A program made the translations under genes and the position numbers. The notes under the pieces were generated by a model. That model did not search any database. It worked only from the letters and a program-made list of their open reading frames with translations, and was not told where the DNA came from. 12,393 bases of DNA, from the NCBI GenBank assembly GCA_020628975.1, contig JAHDEF010000033.1, forward strand, positions 1-12,393, written 5' to 3'. This stretch comes from Aquimarina sp. (lineage in GTDB: Bacteria > Bacteroidota > Bacteroidia > Flavobacteriales > Flavobacteriaceae). How positions within the stretch are numbered: position 1 is the stretch's first letter; each line of letters starts with the position of its first letter. Shown here piece after piece: positions 7,122 to 12,393 of this stretch.

Positions 7122-8303
7122 TTAAGATATTGCTGCAATTCCTGGCAATACTTTTCCTTCCATATATTCTAATAATGCACCACCTCCTGTAGATACGTAA
7201 GAAACATCATCTCCGAATCCTAGGTTGTTAATTGCTGCTGCAGAGTCACCACCACCAATTAATGAGAAAGCTCCTTTAGCCGTTGCATTTTTAACTGCGT
7301 GCGCTATAGCAATGGTTCCGTGTGCAAAGTTTTCCATTTCGGCAACTCCCATTGGTCCATTCCAAATAACCGTCTTAGAATTTTCAATAGTTTCTGAAAA
7401 CAATTCTCTTGTTTTTGGTCCGATATCTAATCCTTCCCATCCATCAGGAATTTCTCCTTTAATTACGGTCTGAATATTAGCATCGTTAGAGAAGTCATCA
7501 GCGATAACCGTATCTAAAGGCAAAATAATATTTACATTATTTTCTTTGGCACGCTTTAATAAATCTAAGGCTAAATCTTGCTTATCATCTTCACAGATCG
7601 ACATTCCGATTTTACCCCCTAAAGCTTTAATGAATGTATATGACATTCCGCCACCAATAATAATATTATCAGCGATATTTAATAATTTTTCAACGATTAA
7701 AATTTTATCAGAAATTTTAGAACCTCCCATGATCGCAGTGATTGGTGAAACGCCTGTTTCTAATACTTTTTTAGCATTTATAATTTCAGCTTCAATAACA
7801 TAACCTGCTGCTTTTTCTTCAAAAAATTCCGCAACAATAGCTGTAGAAGCGTGTGCTCTGTGTGCTGTTCCGAATGCATCGTTAATATAAACATCACCTA
7901 ATTTAGATAATTGCTCAGCAAAGTCTTTATCGCCCTTTGTTTCTTCTTTATAGTAGCGTAAATTTTCTAGTAGTAAAACTTCACCTGGTTGTAAGTTTGC
8001 TGCCGCTTCTTCTGCAGTAGCACCTACGCAGTCTTCAACAAATTTTACTTGAACTCCTATAACTTCTTGAACTTTTTCTACGATATGCTTTAAAGAAAAA
8101 GCTTCTTCTTTAGCTTTTGGACGACCTAAGTGAGACATTAAAATAGCGCTTCCTCCGTCTTCTAAAATCTTGATGATTGTAGGTTTTGCTGCTTCGATAC
8201 GCGTAATATCTGTTACATTAAAATCTGCATCTAAAGGCACATTAAAATCTACACGGATTAATGCTTTTTTATTCTCAAAACTTATATCGTCAATTGTTCT
8301 CAT
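7122..8303 (-). CDS. pgk: Phosphoglycerate kinase
   Basis: PGK transfers the acyl phosphate of 1,3-bisphosphoglycerate to ADP, giving 3-phosphoglycerate and ATP in glycolysis, and runs in reverse in gluconeogenesis. It is a cytoplasmic monomer. The 393 residues match the usual bacterial length. Signatures: RVDFNVPLD at 17-25, SHLGRP at 57-62, [11 protein letters not shown] at 111-121, [16 protein letters not shown] at 139-154 (substrate-binding basic residues), MGGSKISDK at 192-200 (Lys196), IIGGGM at 215-220, WNGPMGVAE at 314-322 and GGGDSAAAI at 350-358. Residue 321 is Ala where most PGKs have Phe in the GVFE motif; the adjacent Glu322, which contacts the nucleotide, is kept. Transcription is monocistronic by the sequence: its own -7 box upstream and a perfect terminator downstream. 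Confidence 0.97.
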   Translation of the reverse strand: MRTIDDISFENKKALIRVDFNVPLDADFNVTDITRIEAAKPTIIKILEDGGSAILMSHLGRPKAKEEAFSLKHIVEKVQEVIGVQVKFVEDCVGATAEEAAANLQPGEVLLLENLRYYKEETKGDKDFAEQLSKLGDVYINDAFGTAHRAHASTAIVAEFFEEKAAGYVIEAEIINAKKVLETGVSPITAIMGGSKISDKILIVEKLLNIADNIIIGGGMSYTFIKALGGKIGMSICEDDKQDLALDLLKRAKENNVNIILPLDTVIADDFSNDANIQTVIKGEIPDGWEGLDIGPKTRELFSETIENSKTVIWNGPMGVAEMENFAHGTIAIAHAVKNATAKGAFSLIGGGDSAAAINNLGFGDDVSYVSTGGGALLEYMEGKVLPGIAAIS

Positions 8304-8331
8304 TTCGTTTTTTATTACTGATTGAAAGCAG

Positions 8332-8339
8332 CAAATATA
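8332..8339 (-). promoter_or_regulatory. Putative -7 box (TATATTTG) of pgk
   Basis: On the minus strand this reads TATATTTG followed by C, a full match to TAnnTTTG, ending 28 bases before the pgk ATG at 8303. That distance leaves a short leader of roughly 20-25 bases. No convincing -33 TTG is present at the standard spacing. Confidence 0.6.
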
Positions 8340-8361
8340 GCATAATTTACGTTTGTAATAC

Positions 8362-8493
8362 TTAGATATTTTCTGTCAAATATGCATCAAATAATAGCAC
8401 TAGCCATTTTCCTAAAAAAATTCTTAAACCCCAAAACCAAACAACACGCTCATAAAAGTTAGTCGATGATTTCTTGTTAGTGAATCCCTTCAT
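8362..8493 (-). CDS. Possible small hydrophobic protein (43 aa), doubtful
   Basis: A 43-codon frame begins at an ATG at 8493 and stops at 8362, upstream of the pgk promoter. The product has a basic, polar start ([10 protein letters not shown]), then an aromatic hydrophobic stretch at ~17-38 ([14 protein letters not shown]...) and a short acidic end, as a single-helix membrane peptide would. Its start lies one base after a TAA that ends a second protein-like frame (8495-8560, reading ...HTDEELDIINNSTFK). That is the geometry of coupled genes, but the upstream frame has no start codon and is closed by another TAA at 8561. It may be a real small gene, the remains of one, or chance; I recognise no family. 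Confidence 0.3.
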   Translation of the reverse strand: MKGFTNKKSSTNFYERVVWFWGLRIFLGKWLVLLFDAYLTENI

Positions 8494-8556
8494 TTTATTT
8501 GAAAGTGCTGTTATTAATAATATCCAATTCTTCGTCCGTATGTTTAATATCATCTT

Positions 8557-8564
8557 TATTTTAG
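8557..8564 (+). promoter_or_regulatory. Putative -7 box (TATTTTAG) of holB
   Basis: TATTTTAG matches TAnnTTTG with one mismatch and ends four bases (CGGT) before the holB ATG at 8569, the same placement as the dxs box. No -33 TTG is visible. Support is the repeated geometry rather than the match alone. Confidence 0.3.
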
Positions 8565-8568
8565 CGGT

Positions 8569-9699
8569 ATGGATTTTTCTAAAATTGTTGGGCAACATCA
8601 TATCAAAAACCATTTACAGCAAAGCGCTGACGGCGATCGGATAGCCCATGCACAATTATTTAACGGGGCAAATGGCAGTGGCACTTTGCCAATGGCAATA
8701 GCTTATGCACAATATTTATTATGCAAAAATGACCCTAAGGCAGCGGTAATGTGCGAAAACTTAGCGCATCCTGATTTGCATTTTGTATTTCCTACCAATA
8801 CTACTGATAAAGTAAAAAAGCACGCTACATCAGATCAATTTTTAAACGAGTGGCGTCAATTTATATATGAAAACCCCTACAGAAGCTTATATGAGTGGTT
8901 ACAACATATTGGCATTGATAATAAACAGGGAAATATCAATGTAGAAGAAGCTAAAGATATTCTTAAAAAAATGTCTTTAAAAAGTTTTGGCGGGAATTAT
9001 AAAATCATGATTATTTGGATGGCTGATAAGCTAAACACTGAAGCTTCCAATAAACTCTTGAAATTAATTGAAGAACCGACCGAAAAAACAGTTTTCATTC
9101 TTATCACAGAAAATAAAGAACAATTACTGACCACTATTACATCACGCTGTCAAATTATTGATTTCCCCCCTATTGGCGAAGTTGATATTGCAACCGCATT
9201 AACCGAAACCCACACTATTGAAGAAACACGCGCCAAGTTAATTGCACACAAAGCGCAAGGGAATTTTAATAAAGCTTTGCAATCGCTAACCCCTAGCGAA
9301 AGCGAGGGCCGTTTTGAGGAATGGTTTATTACTTGGATTCGTGCTGCTTTTCGCGCTAAAGGAAACAAGACTGTTATTAAAGATTTACTAGAATGGAGCG
9401 AAAGTATTGCGGCATCGGGTCGTGAAGTACAAAAAAACTTCCTGCATTATTGTTTAGAGTTTTTCCGCCAAGCTTTATTAAGCAATTATCAAGCTAAAGA
9501 ACTGGTGTATTTTGAACCTCAGGCAAGTAATTTTGATTTAAACAAATTTGCTCCATTCGTACACGGTTCTAACATTTTATTGATTTACGAAGCATTAAAC
9601 GACGCTATTTATCATATTGAGCGAAATGCCAATGCTAAAATTATTTTAACGGATTTATCTATAAAACTTACCCGCTATTTACACACAAAAGCGGCTTAG
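8569..9699 (+). CDS. holB: DNA polymerase III delta' subunit (clamp loader)
   Basis: Delta' is the stator subunit of the clamp-loader complex that opens and loads the beta sliding clamp at primed sites. It works in the cytoplasm with delta and the DnaX (tau/gamma) subunits. The 376 residues begin with IVGQHHIKNHL and IAHAQLFNG, then a degenerate P-loop GANGSGTL (33-40) in which the essential Lys of GxGK is replaced by Thr, as expected for a subunit that does not hydrolyse ATP. Further marks are EASNKLLKLIEEP (158-170), the Walker B-region MIIWMADKLN (147-156) and the SRC motif at 192-194 (ITSRCQIIDFPP), which contacts ATP bound in the neighbouring subunit. Where E. coli delta' has a four-Cys zinc module, only Cys52 and Cys62 remain. 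The DUF4837 gene follows 29 bases downstream, probably in the same transcript. Confidence 0.92.
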   Translation: MDFSKIVGQHHIKNHLQQSADGDRIAHAQLFNGANGSGTLPMAIAYAQYLLCKNDPKAAVMCENLAHPDLHFVFPTNTTDKVKKHATSDQFLNEWRQFIYENPYRSLYEWLQHIGIDNKQGNINVEEAKDILKKMSLKSFGGNYKIMIIWMADKLNTEASNKLLKLIEEPTEKTVFILITENKEQLLTTITSRCQIIDFPPIGEVDIATALTETHTIEETRAKLIAHKAQGNFNKALQSLTPSESEGRFEEWFITWIRAAFRAKGNKTVIKDLLEWSESIAASGREVQKNFLHYCLEFFRQALLSNYQAKELVYFEPQASNFDLNKFAPFVHGSNILLIYEALNDAIYHIERNANAKIILTDLSIKLTRYLHTKAA

Positions 9700-9728
9700 T
9701 TTTTGAGAAGTATATGCAAACTTGAACC

Positions 9729-10730
9729 ATGAAAAAAATTATATATCTATTCGCTACAATTTTAGTTTTTACAGCTTGCCAAAAGAAAAAAGATACTTCG
9801 AAAGCTAGCGCTACAGTTACCGAGGAAAAGGAAGTATATGCAAAATCTGCAGGAAGATTAAATTCATTAACTATAGTTTCCGAAAATCATTTGTGGGAAG
9901 GTGCCATTGGCGAGCAACTTCGAAAATATTTTGCGGGAAATGTTATGGGACTTCCGCAAGAAGAACCGCTTTTCGATATGAAGCAAATGCCCGCTAAAGC
10001 ATTTTCTGGGTTTGCTAAAAAAGCAAGACATTTTATTATTATTGAAGAAGGTAAACAAAAAGGTTTTTTCAAATACACCAACAAGTATGCACGACCGCAA
10101 TTAGGTTTCAAATTAACAGGCTACACCAGTGAAGAAATTATTGCTCAAATTCAACAGCATCAAAAAGAAATTATTGCTAGTCTTAAAGCACATGAAATTA
10201 CTTACAAGCAAAATAGCATAAAGGCTAGTTTAGACATCAAAGGGCTAAAAGAAACCATGGGCTTTACCTTAAAGGTTCCTCATAATTATCGCATAGCCAA
10301 AGCTTCAAAAGATTTTTATTGGATTCGAAAAAACAATCCACACGGCACTACAGACCTTACTTTTTATACGTTGCCTATTGATTATTTTGATGATACTAAA
10401 ACTAATATGACACAAAACATCATTCATATGCGCGATAGTATTGCCGGCGACCATATAGTTGTTGATGAGGGAGGGCGTTTTATTACCGAAGAAGCTTACG
10501 CTCCATACCTTAATCAAACTAAAGTTGCTGAGTTTCCTGCTTTTGAAACTAAAGGAACTTGGGAAGTAAAGAACAAATACATGGCAGGTCCGTTCGTGAA
10601 CTACGTGATTAAAAATGAGGAAAAACAAAAATATTTTGTGTTAGAAGGTTTTGTTTTCGCCCCAACAGTAAAAAAACGTAATTATATGTTTGAGTTGGAA
10701 GCGATAATTAAGACGATTAAATTTCAGTAA
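9729..10730 (+). CDS. DUF4837 family lipoprotein
   Basis: This 333-residue protein is a predicted lipoprotein. A basic start (MKKI) and hydrophobic core lead to the lipobox FTAC with the lipidated Cys at 17, followed by QKKKD, so it should be anchored to an envelope membrane after SPase II processing. The mature part matches the Bacteroidota-restricted DUF4837 family: RLNSLTIVSENHLWEG (43-58), an IRKYF-like segment and GLPQEEPLFDMKQMP (74-88), and a second half with GFTLKVPHNYRIAKAS and paired aromatic strands. The function of the family is unknown. It starts 29 bases after holB and probably shares its transcript. The frame stays open for 35 codons beyond the TAA at 10728. Confidence 0.88.
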   Translation: MKKIIYLFATILVFTACQKKKDTSKASATVTEEKEVYAKSAGRLNSLTIVSENHLWEGAIGEQLRKYFAGNVMGLPQEEPLFDMKQMPAKAFSGFAKKARHFIIIEEGKQKGFFKYTNKYARPQLGFKLTGYTSEEIIAQIQQHQKEIIASLKAHEITYKQNSIKASLDIKGLKETMGFTLKVPHNYRIAKASKDFYWIRKNNPHGTTDLTFYTLPIDYFDDTKTNMTQNIIHMRDSIAGDHIVVDEGGRFITEEAYAPYLNQTKVAEFPAFETKGTWEVKNKYMAGPFVNYVIKNEEKQKYFVLEGFVFAPTVKKRNYMFELEAIIKTIKFQ

Positions 10731-10880
10731 CTAAATCAAAATAGACTTCCAAAAAAAATCAAAAATGTATTTGACAATGCATTAGGAAAATATTTACCTG
10801 AAACATCCAGCTGTTTTCAACCTTTTCGATTTAACTAACTCTCCAATTATATAAAGCATATATTTGAGCAAAAATTATCT
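10731..10880 (+). other. Intergenic region with open extension of the preceding frame and promoter of the next gene
   Basis: After the DUF4837 stop the same frame remains open for 35 more codons to a TAA at 10836-10838 (reading ...KIKNVFDNALGKYLPE...), with no internal ATG. This could be chance or a decayed tail. From ~10839 on, the region leads into the -7 box at 10859. No strong terminator hairpin is seen for the upstream transcript, so some read-through into the SPFH gene is possible. Confidence 0.35.
10859..10866 (+). promoter_or_regulatory. Putative -7 box (TATATTTG) of the SPFH gene
   Basis: TATATTTG is a full match to TAnnTTTG, ending 14 bases before the ATG at 10881. The identical octamer precedes pgk. 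No clear TTG is found at the -33 position. Confidence 0.55.
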
Positions 10881-12062
10881 ATGGAAAAAATTAAAAGTAT
10901 ATTATCTAAGTTTAAAATAGTTGCCATTGTTCTAGTAATTCTACTAATTACTGCAATGTTTAACCCATTTAGTATCAACGATGCTGGTGAAAGACAAGTG
11001 ATTCAAACTTTAGGTGGAGACTTAAAAGTACGTTTTGCTCCAGGTTTATATTTTAGTGGATTCGGATCGAAAGTAACGACTTACCCTAATAACGTAACGA
11101 TACAAGCTAGTAGTGAAGCTAAGGCTTCTCCTGATGCTGATTATTCCGTGAAACCCTATAGAGGAACATTTTCCGAAGGAGATAACGCCTTATTATCGCA
11201 TACCGTAAAGTGGGATTTACCTACCACAATTAATTTAATGCTCGATCTTCATACTACGTATACTAACATTAATAATTTGATGACGACTACGTTGCTTACT
11301 TATCAAAATCAAACAGCATCTTATAGTGCGCAACGAATGAGTTCAGAAGCCCATTATTCGGGTGGAAAATCGCAACTAAACGCTTATTTCCAAGATCAGT
11401 TAAGAAATGGGCAAGTATTGCTGATAACAGAAACAAAAACAAGAAAGCTTGAAGACGGAAGCACTAAAGCTTATATAGATGTTCGAGAAAAATTAAATGA
11501 AGATGGAAGCATAAAAAGATCTCAGTCAGATATTCAGAAATATGGTATTGTAGCTTCTGTAGCAACTATTGATGAAGTAACCTATGACAATAGAATTTAC
11601 GAAAAGCTAAAAGCCAAAATTGACGCTGCATCTGACGAAGCCACCGCGAAACAGCAATTAATTACCGCACAACAAGAAGCTTTAACCGAAAAGGCAAAAG
11701 GAGAAAAATTAATTGCAACGACAAAAGCGCGTGAAGAAGCATCGGAATTACAAGCGGTAATCCAGGCACGTAAAGCAAAATTAGTAGCTCAGGAAAACTT
11801 AGAAGCTGCAAAATTAAATGCTGCCGCTGATTTAGTTAAGAAAGAAGCCGAAGCAAAAGGAGATAAACTTAAAGTAGCAGCAGGTTTAACCCCTTTAGAA
11901 AAAGCCAATATTGAAAAGGAAACAAGAATTGGGGTTGCAAGAGAACTTTCGAAAGTGAATGTACCTCAAATCGTAATTGGCGGAAGTGGTAAAGACGGCG
12001 CTAGCCCTATGGACGCTCTGGGTATTAAAATGCTTATGGACATTTCTAAAAACTTAAAATAA
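10881..12062 (+). CDS. SPFH/band-7 domain membrane protein (prohibitin-like)
   Basis: This 393-residue protein has one N-terminal membrane helix (residues ~12-27) followed by an SPFH/band-7 domain (about 33-255) that opens with INDAGERQVIQTLGGDLKVRFAPGLYF (31-57), a typical beta-strand entry. Residues ~243-335 form a long Ala/Glu/Lys/Gln-rich coiled coil, and a short Gly-rich linker (GGSGKDG, 367-373) leads to a terminal helix. SPFH proteins build large oligomeric rings or cages on membranes and organise proteases and other membrane proteins; no partner such as NfeD, FtsH or HflC is nearby. The GERQV...G(D/E)...V(R/K)...PG(L/F)Y entry recalls the band-7 proteins found in large phages as well as in bacteria. 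That is a recollection of pattern, not a search. The gene has its own -7 box and is followed by a repeat-rich convergent intergenic region. Confidence 0.87.
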   Translation: MEKIKSILSKFKIVAIVLVILLITAMFNPFSINDAGERQVIQTLGGDLKVRFAPGLYFSGFGSKVTTYPNNVTIQASSEAKASPDADYSVKPYRGTFSEGDNALLSHTVKWDLPTTINLMLDLHTTYTNINNLMTTTLLTYQNQTASYSAQRMSSEAHYSGGKSQLNAYFQDQLRNGQVLLITETKTRKLEDGSTKAYIDVREKLNEDGSIKRSQSDIQKYGIVASVATIDEVTYDNRIYEKLKAKIDAASDEATAKQQLITAQQEALTEKAKGEKLIATTKAREEASELQAVIQARKAKLVAQENLEAAKLNAAADLVKKEAEAKGDKLKVAAGLTPLEKANIEKETRIGVARELSKVNVPQIVIGGSGKDGASPMDALGIKMLMDISKNLK

Positions 12063-12077
12063 AGGTTATTAAAAAAA

Positions 12078-12132
12078 AATTAACGAAGGCTGAGTGATAG
12101 TCAAAGCCTGTTGATTAACTGATAATTAAATT
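12078..12132. repeat. Hairpin-forming intergenic repeat, copy 1
   Basis: The core at 12084-12132 repeats at 12272-12320 with about 43 of 49 identical positions. It folds into a long imperfect hairpin. An outer stem at 12078-12084/12110-12116 includes one T-G wobble. A middle stem AGGCT/AGCCT sits at 12087-12091/12105-12109. A 3-bp tip at 12095-12097/12101-12103 carries a TAG loop. On the minus strand the hairpin is followed by a run of nine T (12071-12079), so it could end minus-strand transcripts. It resembles REP-like elements of flavobacterial intergenic DNA. Confidence 0.7.
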
Positions 12133-12147
12133 ATATTTTAATTTCAT

Positions 12148-12161
12148 TCATTGCGCAATGA
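12148..12161. repeat. 14-bp perfect palindrome
   Basis: TCATTGCGCAATGA is its own reverse complement and lies between the two repeat copies. The length suits a dimeric DNA-binding protein site or a tip of a decayed mobile element, but it is also within reach of chance. Function unknown. Confidence 0.35.
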
Positions 12162-12173
12162 CTAGATTCTTTG

Positions 12174-12262
12174 CTTTTTAGACGGCCTCATATATTTTCA
12201 AGAAATAAATAGTAATATTGATTTATCAACGAAAATTTCCAAAAACGAGGTTGTCTAAAAAG
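12174..12262. repeat. Inverted repeat resembling insertion-sequence tips, 16-bp arms
   Basis: CTTTTTAGACGGCCTC at 12174-12189 is answered by GAGGTTGTCTAAAAAG at 12247-12262, with 14 of 16 positions paired across 57 bases. The right arm resembles tips of some insertion sequences from memory only. The arms face with GAGG inward, and I see no transposase frame or target duplication. It may be two residual IS ends, a small MITE-like element or a large hairpin. Confidence 0.45.
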
Positions 12263-12266
12263 TAAT

Positions 12267-12320
12267 ATTATCGAAGGCTGAGCGATAGTCGAAGCCTGTT
12301 AATTAATTGAGAATCAAATT
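12267..12320. repeat. Hairpin-forming intergenic repeat, copy 2
   Basis: Second copy of the element at 12078-12132, with its core at 12272-12320. The AGGCT/AGCCT middle stem and the TAG tip loop are retained. In the tip stem the first pair is C12283-G12291, whereas copy 1 has T12095-A12103, so two of the differences between copies keep the pairing. It lies 12 bases before the stop of the minus-strand gene at the right edge and could act as its transcript end. Confidence 0.7.
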
Positions 12321-12331
12321 TTATTTCAACA

Positions 12332-12393
12332 TTATTTGAATGTATATCCGTAATTAGTAATACTATATCCGTTTTCGTCATTCCTTGCTTGAC
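12332..12393 (-). CDS. 3' end of an unidentified minus-strand gene, cut by the window edge
   Basis: Reading in from the right edge on the minus strand, one frame gives 19 residues and a TAA at 12332-12334: QARNDENGYSITNYGYTFK. The composition (Asn, Asp, Gly, Tyr, Thr, with NGYSITNYGYTFK as a strand-like end) looks like the C-terminus of a real, perhaps exported, protein, while the other two frames are less protein-like. The identity cannot be given from so little. If real, it makes the repeat-bearing stretch 12063-12331 a convergent intergenic region with the SPFH gene. Confidence 0.5.
   Translation of the reverse strand, partial: QARNDENGYSITNYGYTFK

Noticed and set aside
8494..8613. Longer version of the 43-codon ORF, reaching into holB
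   Set aside because: The extension runs antisense over the holB start and has no family resemblance or better start; only the part after 8493 is worth a low-confidence entry.
10305..10628. 107-codon minus-strand frame
   Set aside because: It lies entirely antisense within the well-supported DUF4837 gene and its sequence is low-complexity aromatic/serine-rich, as expected of a shadow frame.
12063..12331. CRISPR array or complete insertion sequence at the right end
   Set aside because: There are only two imperfect, diverged repeat copies 188 bases apart without spacer-unit periodicity, and no transposase frame lies between the inverted arms.

Overview
The window reads as an ordinary chromosomal segment from a member of the Bacteroidota, most likely the family Flavobacteriaceae. 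The DNA is AT-rich and several genes carry the Bacteroidota -7 promoter box TAnnTTTG. Purine-rich Shine-Dalgarno sequences are not conspicuous. The proteins are typical of the group: a DUF4837 lipoprotein, an MltD-type transglycosylase with two LysM domains, a short DXS of 588 residues, and a DnaX-complex delta' subunit without a zinc module.

Layout, left to right. Positions 4-2029 (+) hold a two-gene unit: a ClC-family chloride transport protein with a C-terminal CBS pair, then an 81-residue two-helix membrane protein 4 bases later. Positions 2030-2139 are non-coding with degenerate repeat-like sequence. tadA (2140-2589, -) and dxs (2670-4436, +) diverge from an 80-bp gap. A strong hairpin at 4580-4605 separates dxs from a convergent minus-strand group: mltD (5304-6926), then two exported Cys-rich small proteins (4835-5221 and 4632-4784). 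A 13-bp perfect terminator (7066-7097) isolates mltD from pgk (7122-8303, -). Positions 8304-8568 hold the pgk promoter and a doubtful 43-codon ORF. holB (8569-9699, +) and the DUF4837 lipoprotein gene (9729-10730, +) follow, then an SPFH/band-7 membrane protein (10881-12062, +) with its own -7 box. The last 330 bp are a convergent intergenic region holding two diverged copies of a hairpin-forming repeat, an inverted repeat resembling insertion-sequence tips, and the 3' end of a minus-strand gene cut by the window edge (12332-12393).

Most genes are housekeeping: isoprenoid precursor synthesis (dxs), tRNA wobble editing (tadA), glycolysis (pgk), replication (holB) and cell-wall turnover (mltD). 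The less explained parts are these. (1) The ClC protein lacks both glutamates of the H+/Cl- exchange mechanism. (2) A pair of exported poly-CC proteins sits side by side and may be a metal- or thiol-handling pair. (3) The right-end repeat has two copies that differ by a base-pair-preserving double change. (4) TAnnTTTG-like boxes lie only 3-4 bases before the ATG of three genes, which suggests leaderless transcripts. I see no CRISPR array, tRNA, rRNA, complete insertion sequence or phage module, and nothing I would call a new defence or mobile system.
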